A DNA stretch of 64,000 nucleotides from Acidobacteria bacterium RIFCSPLOWO2_12_FULL_68_19 (GTDB lineage Bacteria; Acidobacteriota; Vicinamibacteria; Vicinamibacterales; UBA2999): assembly GCA_001767525.1 (NCBI GenBank), contig MELF01000048.1, forward strand, positions 1 through 64,000, read 5' to 3'. The notes beneath the pieces are model-generated. The model was given only the letters and a program-made list of their open reading frames with translations, was not told where the DNA came from and did no database searches. Numbering within the stretch: position 1 is the first letter of the stretch; each line of letters starts with the position of its first letter. Of the stretch, positions 7,627 through 16,472 are shown in pieces. The translations under genes were made by a program, and so were the position numbers.

Positions 7627-8916
7627 ATGGAGCCATCGAGCCCCTATCGACCTCGAGTATCACGGGAAACGCGGTTGCTGCTCACGGCCGGCGTCGTGGC
7701 CGTCGCCGCGCTGTGGCTCCTCGCTCGTATTCGATTCCAGGAACGTCCCGTTACGCCCAACCCGGTGCCGGCGCTTCTCAGTCAGCTGGCCAACAGACCG
7801 ACGTACGACGATCTCGCGGCAGAGATCGCGCAGCTCCAGGCTCGTGTGGAGCCCTCTCTTCTCGTGCTCGACGTGCCTTCGGCGTTCCCAGGCTCGCCGT
7901 CGGCGTCACATTGGCTCGGGGCGCTCAGGCTCCGTGACGACCTCGCGGTGACGCTGCTCCCGGCCGGGTCGCATCCAGAGCTGTGGAACGACAGGCGTGT
8001 CCTCGCCCGCGATCCGGCGTCCGGCTTGGTCGTGGTGCGCGTACCGAGCCAGGTGCCCGCACCTCCTGTGGTCCCCTGGACACCCCGCCGACTGGAGCAG
8101 CCGCGGTATCTCATCGCCAGCGACGTGTCCTCACAGAGCGTATCACTCCGCCCAGTCTTCGTGGGGTCGCTCGCTCCGATGGAGAGTCCGTTGTGGTCGG
8201 AGCCGATCTGGGCGGTGCCGGGGCGCAGCGACCTGGCGCCGGGCTCGTTCGTGTTCACGAACAGCGCGGAACTGGTAGGTCTGGTATTCGCGCACGATGC
8301 CGAGTCTGTCGTGGTGCCTGCCGCGACCGTGCTCGCGGAAGCGGATCGTCTGCTGAACACGCCGAGGGGACCCGTGGGGACGGTCGGCCTCCAGGTGCAA
8401 GCCCTGACCGCGGTAGTCGCGTCGGTGACCGGTGCTCCCGTCGGGGTGGTCGTCACCTGGGTTGAACAGGATGGCGCCGCTGCCGGCCAGCTGATGGTGG
8501 GCGACGTCATCGAAGCGATTGACGGTCGCGCGCTCGCGACTTCTCAGCATTGGGACGTTCGTCTGGCCCGTCTGCTCGCCGGCGAGATGCTGACGCTCCG
8601 CGTGCGCAGGCGCGGCGAAGTCCAGGAGGTGGTGTTGACTGCGGCCGCCGTTGCGTCGCCGCCCGTCAGCCGGGCGCTTGGCCTCACACTACGCGGGCGG
8701 ACGGGGATTGGCACTGACGTGGTCCGTGTCGAGCGGGCGTCCGCGGCGGATCGAGCCGGACTGGCGGCCGGTGACATCATCACGCTCGTCGCCGATGTCC
8801 ACGCGCCGACGCCAGCCCAGGTGACACGGTCCTTCGCCTCCGTTCGTGAGGGTCAGCGCGTGATGGTCGCCGTCACGCGGGGCGACGTGCACCTTGTGAC
8901 AACTTTGGAACGATGA
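7627..8916 (+). CDS. Membrane-anchored PDZ protein, HtrA/DegS-like pseudoprotease
   Basis: 429 residues: short cytoplasmic tail, one membrane helix (about 19-35), a periplasmic domain with trypsin-like spacing (about 55-250) and two PDZ domains (about 258-340 and 345-425; GVVVTWVEQDGAAAGQL and GIGTDVVRVERASAAD). The catalytic signature is missing. Where HtrA proteins have GNSGGP the sequence reads LAPGSFVFTNSAE, and no TNxHV histidine motif is seen, so it is probably a binding or sensor protein rather than a protease. The stop overlaps the ATG of the next gene by four bases, placing it first in an operon with two antiporter-like proteins and the trehalose synthase fusion. Confidence 0.75.
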   Translation: MEPSSPYRPRVSRETRLLLTAGVVAVAALWLLARIRFQERPVTPNPVPALLSQLANRPTYDDLAAEIAQLQARVEPSLLVLDVPSAFPGSPSASHWLGALRLRDDLAVTLLPAGSHPELWNDRRVLARDPASGLVVVRVPSQVPAPPVVPWTPRRLEQPRYLIASDVSSQSVSLRPVFVGSLAPMESPLWSEPIWAVPGRSDLAPGSFVFTNSAELVGLVFAHDAESVVVPAATVLAEADRLLNTPRGPVGTVGLQVQALTAVVASVTGAPVGVVVTWVEQDGAAAGQLMVGDVIEAIDGRALATSQHWDVRLARLLAGEMLTLRVRRRGEVQEVVLTAAAVASPPVSRALGLTLRGRTGIGTDVVRVERASAADRAGLAAGDIITLVADVHAPTPAQVTRSFASVREGQRVMVAVTRGDVHLVTTLER

Positions 8917-10088
8917 CCGCCCCTCCGGCCGGCGATCCCTGCGGCCTGCCTGACCCGTCTCTCGGCCTGCCCATCGACGACGCGCTCGGACAGGCCCAGG
9001 AGCCGGATGGGCGGCGGTCGCGCAGATGGCGCGTGTTGGGCTGGTCCGCGACCTCGGCTCCAGTGGCGCTCCTCCTCGTAGGTGGACTTGTGTTCGGTCC
9101 TCGGGGCCTCAGCCTGCTCTCCCCGGCCATGCTGTCGTTGCTCAATCCGGTGGTTCCCGTCGCCCTCGCGGCGCTGGGCGTACTTGTGGGACTGGGCGTG
9201 GGCGACCGTCGACCGGACGACCGGCGTGTGTTCGCCGCCGCCGGTCTCGATGCCGCCGTCACCATGCTCGTGGTCTCGGCCGGGATCGGGGTGATCGGAT
9301 TCGCCGCGATGTCTTCGATCGTCCGGCCCTTCTGGACGCTGGTCTTGGCCAGCGGCATCTGCGCCGCGACGTCCCTGACGTTGCCGACGGACAATCCCCT
9401 GGAACCTCGGACAACCGCCGTCCGCATTATCGAGCTCGGCGTCCTGCTTCCGATCGTGGCGGGTGCGCTCCTGCTCGCGTCGCTCCGCGCGGGCTCCTCC
9501 GTGGGAGCCGTGGCCCTGGTGGCGCAAGCGTCGGGCGTCACCCTGGCGCTGGCGGCCGCCGGATGGTTGCTACTGACGCGAGTTTCGTCTGAAACGGAAG
9601 AACGCGTCTTGGCCGTGTCGGCGCTCCTGCTCGTCGGCGGCGTCGCGGACGCCTTGTCCCTGTCCGCGCTGTTCGGTGGTCTGGTCGCTGGTGTCTTCTG
9701 GCGGTATGCAGGACGGCACCCGCGCGATACGATCAGTCGGGATGTACTCTTCGTGCAGCACCCCCTCCTCGTGCTCGTGCTGCTGGTGGCTGGGGCCCGT
9801 GTGGATCTCTCGCTCGCGTCACTCGGACTTGGGGCGGGCTATCTCGTGCTCCGTGTCGTTGGTCGGCTGGCCGGCGGCGCCGTGGCTGGGCGTGTCATCG
9901 GTGTGAACGCGCCGCGTGACCTGAGGCTCTCCCTCCTCCCGCCTGGCGTCTTCGGCGTAGCGTTTGCGCTCAACGCGGTCAGCGTCGTCGGCGCGGACGC
10001 GTCTATCCTACTCGCGGCTGTGGTGGCTGGCACGATCGGCTCCGAATTCGTCGCGCTCCTGCTGCCACCTCGGAGCGTCACCGAGTGA
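8913..10088 (+). CDS. CPA-type cation:proton antiporter-like membrane protein
   Basis: 391 residues. A Pro-rich, charged cytoplasmic N-terminus (about 1-45) is followed by ten or so hydrophobic helices with the Leu/Val/Gly-rich texture of Na+/H+ exchanger domains (PF00999). One acidic residue pair in a helix context is visible (SLTLPTDNPLEP), but the canonical two-Asp or Lys-Asp core of CPA2 transporters is not obvious. The protein could be a divergent antiporter or a partner subunit. It overlaps both neighbours by four bases (ATGA upstream, GTGA downstream), so expression with the following antiporter-OtsA fusion is almost certainly coupled. Confidence 0.65.
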   Translation: MTAPPAGDPCGLPDPSLGLPIDDALGQAQEPDGRRSRRWRVLGWSATSAPVALLLVGGLVFGPRGLSLLSPAMLSLLNPVVPVALAALGVLVGLGVGDRRPDDRRVFAAAGLDAAVTMLVVSAGIGVIGFAAMSSIVRPFWTLVLASGICAATSLTLPTDNPLEPRTTAVRIIELGVLLPIVAGALLLASLRAGSSVGAVALVAQASGVTLALAAAGWLLLTRVSSETEERVLAVSALLLVGGVADALSLSALFGGLVAGVFWRYAGRHPRDTISRDVLFVQHPLLVLVLLVAGARVDLSLASLGLGAGYLVLRVVGRLAGGAVAGRVIGVNAPRDLRLSLLPPGVFGVAFALNAVSVVGADASILLAAVVAGTIGSEFVALLLPPRSVTE

Positions 10089-12844
10089 GGCGCCTCCTGG
10101 CGCTCGCGCTGGCGATCGGCGCGATGGTCTGGGTGCGCCGTCTCGGCATCCAGGCGACGGCCGGTTCGGCCGCCGCGGCGCTGGCTCTGGGATTTGCCCT
10201 GATGGGCGCGTCCGTCATGGGCGACGCGCTGCGACGGTTCAAGGCCCCACGCCTCACTGGATATCTCCTCTTCGGCGTGATCGTCGGACCGTATCTCGGC
10301 AACTTGATCACGCAACCGATGGCCGTCCAGCTACAGGTCGTGACCGGGATCGCCACGACCCTGATTGCGCTGATCGCTGGCCTGACCCTGAGTGTGGAGC
10401 GCCTGGGATCCCGCCTCGGGGCGATCACACGCGTGACCGCCGCGACGCTGGTCGTGGCCATCGCCGGTCTATTCGCGGTGGGCTGGCTGGTGTGGCCGTG
10501 GCTGCCCATCGCCGCCGACGCTGTGGGAGTGCAACGGCTGGCCATGCTGGCCTTGCTGGTCGTGATGGTCGTCTCCTTCTCGCCGACGATGACCGCGGCG
10601 GTGGTCGCCGACTCGGGCGCACGCGGGCGGCTGAGCGAGACGGTGCTGACGATAGTCGTGCTGGCCGACCTCGTGATCCTGGTGCTGTTCTCCGTGTCGA
10701 TGCAGCTCGCGCGCGTGGTGTTCGACACCAGCGAAGGCCGTAGCGTCGAGGTGCTGGCCCAGCTCGGGTGGGAGATCGGTGGGGCCGTCGCGTTTGGCGT
10801 GCTCATCGGCGTCTTGTTCGCGCTCTACCTGCGCTACATCGGCCGAGAGGTCACGCTCGTCCTGCTCGCGGTGTGCGCCGTGCTCAGTCAGGTCGGCAGC
10901 ACGCAGCAGCTGGAGCCACTGCTGGCGGCCGTTGCCGCGGGCTTGGTCATCGAGAACTTGGCCGTCGCGCAGGGCGACACCCTTCGGGCCGCCGTACGCC
11001 GTGGCGCGCCACCGGTCCTGGTGGTCTTCTTCGTGGCGGTGGGCGCATCCCTTCGGCTCGACGCGCTGGCCACCATCGGGCTCAGCGCGCTCGCATTGTC
11101 AGGAGTCCGACTCGGATTCATCAGGCTTGGCGTTCGGGTAGGCGTGAAGCTGTCCGCGCTGCCCGAACCGGTTGGGCGGTACGCGTGGACGGGCCTGGTG
11201 TCGCAGGCTGGGATCACCCTGGGGTTCGCATCCCTGATCGCCACCGAATTTCCGGGGTGGGGCAGCCAGGTGCAGTTGTTGCTGGTCGCGTCGATCGCGA
11301 TTCACGAGCTTGTGGGACCGCTTCTGTTTCGCCGCGGGTTGGCTCTGGCCGGCGAACTCGATGCGCAGGTGCCGCGCCCCCTCGTGGTCGTGTCCAACCG
11401 CGAGCCGTACCTGCACAGCCAGGATGGGGCTGGCCGAATTGGCGTGAAAGCTGCGACGGGTGGTGTCGCCGTAGCGCTCGACGCCCTGATGCGCGAACGA
11501 GGCGGTGAGTGGATCGCGCACGGGGCCGGTCCCGCGGACCGCCTGGTGGTTGACGCGACCGACAAGGTGCGGGTCCCTCCCGAGAGCCCCTCGTACGTGC
11601 TTCGGCGTCTGTGGCTCGAGGAACCCACCTTCTCGGCCTACTACGGGGGCTTCGCGAACGAAGGCCTGTGGCCCCTGTGTCACGTGGTCGATGTCCGTCC
11701 GAAGTTTCGGAGCGAAGACTGGGCGGCCTATCAGGACGTCAACGCGCGGTTCGCCGCCGCCATCCACGCGGCGATCGCGGCGTCCGACGCGCCGGTGTTC
11801 ATCCAGGACTATCACCTGGCCCTCGTGGCGCCGGCGCTGCGGGCACTGCGGCCCGATGCCCGAACCGCCCTCTTCTGGCACATTCCGTGGCCCTATCCGG
11901 ATCGCCTCCGCATCTGCCCGTGGCGGAGAGAGCTGGTCGCGGGGTTGCTCGCCAACGACCTGATTGCTTTTCAGCTGGAACGCGACCGCCGCAACTTCCT
12001 GATGGCGGCTGAAGAAGAGCTGCACGCCGAAGTGGAGATCGAGGCATCGCGCGTTCGATTCGGCGGGCGCTCGACCACGGTCGTCGCGGTGCCGATCGGC
12101 GTGGACTACGACCGCATTCAAAGCTTCGCCGCCGACCCCTCGCTCCTACAGGAACAGCAGCGCCTGCGGGAACTGCTCGGCCTTCGCGCGGACATCATCG
12201 GGCTCGGCGTCGATCGGCTCGACTACACCAAGGGCATTCCGGAACGCCTCGACGCGCTCGATGCGCTCATGGCGCGGCGGCCGGATCTGCGCGGGAGGAT
12301 GACCTTCGTCCAGATTGGCGTCCCGTCGCGTTCGGACCTCGGGAGCTATGCGGCGATCGAGGCGAAGATTGGCCAGCGGATCACCAACCTCAACGCGCGG
12401 CACGCCGTGACGGGCGGTGCGCCGGTGGTGTCGTACTACACGACGCCACTGGGGGCGTTCAGCCTCGTGGCGCTGTACCGTCTCGCGCACTTCTGCATCG
12501 TCAGCTCGCTGCACGACGGGATGAACCTCGTCGCCAAGGAGTTCGTCGCCGCCCGGGACGATGAGCATGGTGTCCTGGTCCTCAGCGCGCTCGCGGGCGC
12601 CGCCCAGGAGCTCGAGGACGCGGTCATCATCAATCCCTACGACGTCGATGCGTTCGCGGCTGCCCTGGTACGCGCGATCGAGATGACAGAAGACGAGCAG
12701 GTGACGCGTATGCGGGCGATGCGGAAGGTGGTCGCTGGACGGAACGTGTTCAATTGGGCGTCCGACATTCTGGGGGGTCTCGAGAGTCTGTGGACCAAAC
12801 CGTTGCTCTATGCGGTTCGGGGGTGGGAAGAGACGTCGGTGTGA
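10085..12844 (+). CDS. Fusion: CPA2 cation/proton antiporter + trehalose-6-phosphate synthase
   Basis: One uninterrupted 919-residue frame. Residues 1 to about 420 form a Kef/NapA-like membrane domain with about 11-12 helices; a helix with SETVLTIVVLADLVIL carries Asp195 at the position typical of CPA2 transporters. From residue 431 a complete GT20 domain follows: VVVSNREPY at the start, GGVAVALDAL, YYGGFANEGLWPLC, the catalytic-region IQDYHL (574-578), phosphate/UDP-binding RLDYTKG (Arg711, Lys716) and DGMNLVAKEF (811-820). GT20 synthases transfer glucose from UDP-glucose to glucose-6-phosphate. OtsA is normally a free cytosolic protein of about 470 residues. The GTG start overlaps the upstream stop by four bases, and otsB follows about 700 bp later. 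Confidence 0.85.
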   Translation: MRRLLALALAIGAMVWVRRLGIQATAGSAAAALALGFALMGASVMGDALRRFKAPRLTGYLLFGVIVGPYLGNLITQPMAVQLQVVTGIATTLIALIAGLTLSVERLGSRLGAITRVTAATLVVAIAGLFAVGWLVWPWLPIAADAVGVQRLAMLALLVVMVVSFSPTMTAAVVADSGARGRLSETVLTIVVLADLVILVLFSVSMQLARVVFDTSEGRSVEVLAQLGWEIGGAVAFGVLIGVLFALYLRYIGREVTLVLLAVCAVLSQVGSTQQLEPLLAAVAAGLVIENLAVAQGDTLRAAVRRGAPPVLVVFFVAVGASLRLDALATIGLSALALSGVRLGFIRLGVRVGVKLSALPEPVGRYAWTGLVSQAGITLGFASLIATEFPGWGSQVQLLLVASIAIHELVGPLLFRRGLALAGELDAQVPRPLVVVSNREPYLHSQDGAGRIGVKAATGGVAVALDALMRERGGEWIAHGAGPADRLVVDATDKVRVPPESPSYVLRRLWLEEPTFSAYYGGFANEGLWPLCHVVDVRPKFRSEDWAAYQDVNARFAAAIHAAIAASDAPVFIQDYHLALVAPALRALRPDARTALFWHIPWPYPDRLRICPWRRELVAGLLANDLIAFQLERDRRNFLMAAEEELHAEVEIEASRVRFGGRSTTVVAVPIGVDYDRIQSFAADPSLLQEQQRLRELLGLRADIIGLGVDRLDYTKGIPERLDALDALMARRPDLRGRMTFVQIGVPSRSDLGSYAAIEAKIGQRITNLNARHAVTGGAPVVSYYTTPLGAFSLVALYRLAHFCIVSSLHDGMNLVAKEFVAARDDEHGVLVLSALAGAAQELEDAVIINPYDVDAFAAALVRAIEMTEDEQVTRMRAMRKVVAGRNVFNWASDILGGLESLWTKPLLYAVRGWEETSV

Positions 12845-13421
12845 GGTCCCATTCGGCGCTCACGACTGTAAGCGCAAGCAGTGCCAGCATCACGTGAAGG
12901 AAGGCGCCGCGCGGTGCCGCCTCTTGCACGACCGTCTCTACCGCAGAAGCGCGGCATCGCCACGCCACGCTGGTTCCAGCGACCCATGCCACAATGAGCA
13001 GGATCGGGTCGGCGCGGGAGATCGCCCCATCGCGCAGGACCAGGGCGCCGACTCCGAGAGCTGCGACGGTGAGGGCTGGAATCAGGAGCACTTCACGTCG
13101 CTCCACGCGCAGAGCGGAGTGGGCGACAACAGGGAACAGCCCAGGAGCCAGAGAGCCCTGAGTGAAGACGGAGCCGATCGAATCGCCCACGTTGATTTCA
13201 CCGTACCCAAGATGGGACGAGACGAGCGAGTTGATGACTTCGGGTATGTCCGTGCCAATCGCCACAAGGGTGATGCCGACGAGGAACGGCTGGACATGGA
13301 GCTTGTCTGCGACCGCAACCGCGTGGTGGAGGGCAAAGCGACCCGACCGCCTGACAGAACGACGTCGTGACCGCAAGGAAGAGCCTGCTGACAGGCGCCT
13401 CCTGAACCCTCGCCTGGGCAA
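12750..13421 (-). pseudogene. Half-length sodium/calcium exchanger (CaCA) remnant
   Basis: The frame contains one alpha-repeat of a Na+/Ca2+ antiporter: LVGITLVAIGTDIPEVINSL followed by GEINVGDSIGSVFTQGS and two further hydrophobic helices. CaCA proteins have two such repeats and about 300-360 residues. Here the second repeat is absent and the first helix is not in frame: a hydrophobic candidate (RLFLAVTTSFCQAV) lies in another frame around 13370, suggesting a frameshift. The last codons run backwards into the OtsA domain gene and look non-native. It is most likely a decayed gene covering about 12850-13420. Confidence 0.6.
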
Positions 13422-13534
13422 CGGAACGTCGGTTCATTGGTCCGCCATGTGCACGAGAAGCTTATCCGACCGTCGTGCGGGCTATGCCCAGGAAATCGCC
13501 GGAGCCACCCAGCCACGCCCGGAGAGACCGCGAC

Positions 13535-14299
13535 ATGAGCCGTACAGCCGATATTCTTGCGATGCGTCGACAACGCATCCTCCGGGCGTTCGCGTCGTCC
13601 AACGTTCTCCTGGCCATCGACTACGACGGCACGCTCGCGCCGATTGCGCCCACGCCGGATCAGGCGCGCATGCGAGTCCGCACACGCAGGCTGTTCACGC
13701 AGGTCGCGCACCGCTACCCATCCATTGCGATCTCCGGGCGGCCGCTCGATGACATCGCACGGCGACTGGTCGGGATTCCGATCAGGTCGGTGTTTGGCAA
13801 TTACGGCGGCGAGCCGTCGCCGCAGGGTAAACCACCCGTGCGCGTCGGCGCCTGGGTGACGCATCTGAGAGAACGGCTGTCGACGCTCTCCGGCGTCGTC
13901 GTCGAGGACAAGGGCTATTCCGTCACGATCCACTATCGTCGTGCGCGCAACAAGGACCGGGCGATTGCAGCTATTCACGATGCGGCACGCGCGCTTCCCG
14001 GCGCGAGAGTCCTCGGCGGCGTAGAGGCGGTGACGCTCCTGCCCCGGGAGGGACCGGACAAAGGGGTCGCCCTGCAGCGGGCACGGCGATTGCTACGGTG
14101 CGACACGGCCATCTACGTGGGCGATGACGACACGGACGAAGATGCGTTCGCGTCTGCTCACCCCGATCGCCTGCTCTCAATCCGCGTCGGACCTTCCCGA
14201 AAGTCCAGGGCGCGATACCACCTCCAACGGCAGGCGGATATCGACAGACTGCTGCAATCGCTGCTCACGCTGAGGCAGGGGACGTCGTCTTCGGCATAG
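13535..14299 (+). CDS. otsB: Trehalose-6-phosphate phosphatase
   Basis: HAD-superfamily hydrolase of 254 residues that removes phosphate from trehalose-6-phosphate, completing the pathway begun by the upstream GT20 fusion. All HAD elements are present: nucleophile motif DYDGTLAP (Asp29, Asp31), motif II ISGRPLDD, the phosphate-contact Lys in GPDKGVAL and the metal-binding VGDDDTDEDAF. The ATG at 13535 has GGAG ten bases upstream; an in-frame ATG at 13475 would add an Arg/Pro-rich stretch unlike the family. It lies in the same orientation as the fusion gene but is separated from it by the decayed exchanger, so it may have its own promoter. Confidence 0.9.
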   Translation: MSRTADILAMRRQRILRAFASSNVLLAIDYDGTLAPIAPTPDQARMRVRTRRLFTQVAHRYPSIAISGRPLDDIARRLVGIPIRSVFGNYGGEPSPQGKPPVRVGAWVTHLRERLSTLSGVVVEDKGYSVTIHYRRARNKDRAIAAIHDAARALPGARVLGGVEAVTLLPREGPDKGVALQRARRLLRCDTAIYVGDDDTDEDAFASAHPDRLLSIRVGPSRKSRARYHLQRQADIDRLLQSLLTLRQGTSSSA

Positions 14300-14325
14300 C
14301 CCTGAGGCGCATGCGTGGAGGGCAC

Positions 14326-16137
14326 CTACGTCCATGCGCGGAAACGCGAGTCGCGCGCCTCCAGGAGCTCCCCGATGGTGATGGCCGCATGAATGAGGCC
14401 AACGTGCGTGTACGCCTGAGGGAAATTGCCGAGCAATTGCCCGGTCTTCGGGTCGATGTCCTCGGAGAAGAGACCAAGCGGATTCGCGTAAGCGAGCAGC
14501 CGATTGAACAATGCCACCGCCTGCTCCAGTTCACCCATCATCGCGAGGGCCTCGACCCACCAGAACGAGCACACCGAGAACGCGCTGGTTGTCTCGCCGA
14601 AATCATCGGTGTGCCGGTACCGCAGCATCAGGCCGCCTTCAACGAGTTCCCGTTCATACGCCCGGACGGTCGAGACAAAGCGTGGGTCGCGCGCGTCAAT
14701 GATGCCGAACGTGGGCAGCAGCAGGAGCGAGGCGTCCGGGTGCTCGCCATGAAGCGCCTGCGTGAAGAATCCGAGCTTGTGGTTGTACGCAGCGTCGAGA
14801 ATCTCTCTCTGTTGCTGTTCCGCCCAGCGATCCCAGGCGTGGGCGCGGTCCGTTCGTCCCCGGAGCGTGGCCAGCCGCGCCCCGCGGTGCGCGGCCACCC
14901 AGCAGAGCACTTTGGAGAACGTGTAGGGTCCCAGGCGTGTTCTGAACTCCCACGGCCCCGTATCGTCGGAGGGCGCCACCGCGATGGCATCGTCAACGAG
15001 GCGTTCAACAAGCCCGAACACATCGTCGCCGTCCTCGACCACCACCCTCACATCGGTGAACAGCGTTTCCAGGCAGAGCACCATCTCGCCCATCAAGTCA
15101 TGCTGTTCTTGCAGGTACGCAGCGTTCCCGATGCGGACCGGGCGCCCTCCGGCGAAGCCGGTCAAGTGGTCCAGGTGCTGCTCCGGCAGATCCCGCTCGC
15201 CACCGATCCCGTAGACGGGTTGCAGCCGGCCCTGCTCCGCCACGGTGCGGAGAAACCTGACGAAGGCTTCACCCTCGGCCAGATGGCTGAGACGCCTCAG
15301 TGCTTCCACGACGAACGCCGCATCTCGAAGCCAACAGTACCGATAGTCCCACGTGCGTTGGGTGCCGACGGCCTCGGTGATACTCGTCGTCGCCGCCGCG
15401 ATGATGGCGCCCGTTTCATCGAAGGTGTGCAGCTTCAAACACAGCGCTGACCGTAAGACCTCCCGCTCCGCGAAGGACGGAAGCGCGCATGTCTTGGCCC
15501 AGGCCCGCCATCCGGCAATGGTCTGGTCCAGCACCTGTCTGACCGCCGAGATGGAATCGAGCGCAGTGGGCGTCTCGCAGCTCAAGATGAAGAAGCGGGG
15601 TTCGTCAACGCGAATCGACAGGCCGCTCAGCAGAAACGGAGCGGGCACGTTACTGCGCAGGCAAAGCCGGCTGGTGCGGGCCAGCACGTCGAGGCCGTGG
15701 GCGACCTCCACGACTTCGGGAACGACCCGGGCATAGTCAGGACGGGGGTCGAAACGGACACGGACGTGTGCGCACCCCTCACGCGGCAGCAGGAGCCGGT
15801 GGATCTCGGCCGGCGCCTCGACCGAGGCGCCGGCCGGAACCCGGGGAGCGTAGTCGAAGACATCAAAGATGCCGTCCGATGCCGTCACACGCGTCCGGAG
15901 GACGTTCGTGTTGGCGACATAGGTCATCTCCATCCGCGCTCCGGCGTCGGCCGGCTCGAAACCGAACGAGCCGCCCCGATCGGGGTCGAGGAGGCTCGCA
16001 AACACCGACGGGCTGTCGAAGCGCGGCAGACAGAGCCACTCGATACGCGCGGTCGGGGCAATCAATGCCAGGACCCGGCCATTGCCGATCGCGCCGTGAT
16101 TGAGCGGTGGGATCGTGTTCTCCATTGAGCCAATCAT
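14326..16137 (-). CDS. GH15-family glucoamylase/trehalase-like glycoside hydrolase
   Basis: Cytosolic (alpha/alpha)6-barrel hydrolase of about 600 residues. The N-terminal beta-sandwich domain (1-220, starting MENTIPPLNHGAIGNGRV) carries the IEWLCLPRFDSPSVFASLLD motif of bacterial GH15 enzymes. The barrel has YRYCWLRDAAFVVEAL and the region with the likely catalytic acid (GPWEFRTRLGPYTFSKVLCW). The Glu in FSEDIDPKTGQLLGNFPQAYTH is a candidate base. Family members hydrolyse alpha-glucans, maltose or trehalose. Convergence with otsB, with 26 bases between stops, argues for trehalose turnover, but substrate cannot be read from sequence. ATGs at 16137 and 16125 are both possible. Confidence 0.8.
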   Translation of the reverse strand: MIGSMENTIPPLNHGAIGNGRVLALIAPTARIEWLCLPRFDSPSVFASLLDPDRGGSFGFEPADAGARMEMTYVANTNVLRTRVTASDGIFDVFDYAPRVPAGASVEAPAEIHRLLLPREGCAHVRVRFDPRPDYARVVPEVVEVAHGLDVLARTSRLCLRSNVPAPFLLSGLSIRVDEPRFFILSCETPTALDSISAVRQVLDQTIAGWRAWAKTCALPSFAEREVLRSALCLKLHTFDETGAIIAAATTSITEAVGTQRTWDYRYCWLRDAAFVVEALRRLSHLAEGEAFVRFLRTVAEQGRLQPVYGIGGERDLPEQHLDHLTGFAGGRPVRIGNAAYLQEQHDLMGEMVLCLETLFTDVRVVVEDGDDVFGLVERLVDDAIAVAPSDDTGPWEFRTRLGPYTFSKVLCWVAAHRGARLATLRGRTDRAHAWDRWAEQQQREILDAAYNHKLGFFTQALHGEHPDASLLLLPTFGIIDARDPRFVSTVRAYERELVEGGLMLRYRHTDDFGETTSAFSVCSFWWVEALAMMGELEQAVALFNRLLAYANPLGLFSEDIDPKTGQLLGNFPQAYTHVGLIHAAITIGELLEARDSRFRAWT

Positions 16138-16280
16138 CCGGCGCCGCCGGCTTTCTCGCTGGCCATTTGTGCTCCGGCACTCGCGTTCTGTCGCCCGCTG
16201 CTACATCGTGACGTAGGTGGGGAAATCCTCGCAAGGGGCGGAGCCCCTTGGCTGGTTGCTTCGGTCCACCGCGGCCGTTG

Positions 16281-16430
16281 TCAAGCCTTGCTGAGGCATC
16301 TCAGGAGATTCGACAGCGCCGGGCGCGACACGCCGAGCACCTTGGCGGCAGCCGTCACCGACAGCCCGTGCGCCTCGATGATCTCGGTCCTGATGAAGTC
16401 GCCGGGATGAACCTGGTTGTGCATAGCCAT
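16281..16430 (-). pseudogene. HigA/VapI-type antitoxin, prematurely ended
   Basis: The frame beginning MAMHNQVHPGDFIRTEII has the HigA signature followed by a helix-turn-helix (GLSVTAAAKVLGVSRPALSNLL). It stops after about 49 residues, while the family is about 95-100. The normal continuation after SNLL is replaced by RCLSKA and a stop, consistent with a small deletion or frameshift. A run of nine G (nine C on the coding strand) lies just before the start. No HigB toxin is present. It sits downstream of vapBC on the same strand. Confidence 0.6.
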
Positions 16431-16472
16431 GGTGGGGGGGGGAAAGAGAGGCGTCCTGATCATTCTGGACGC

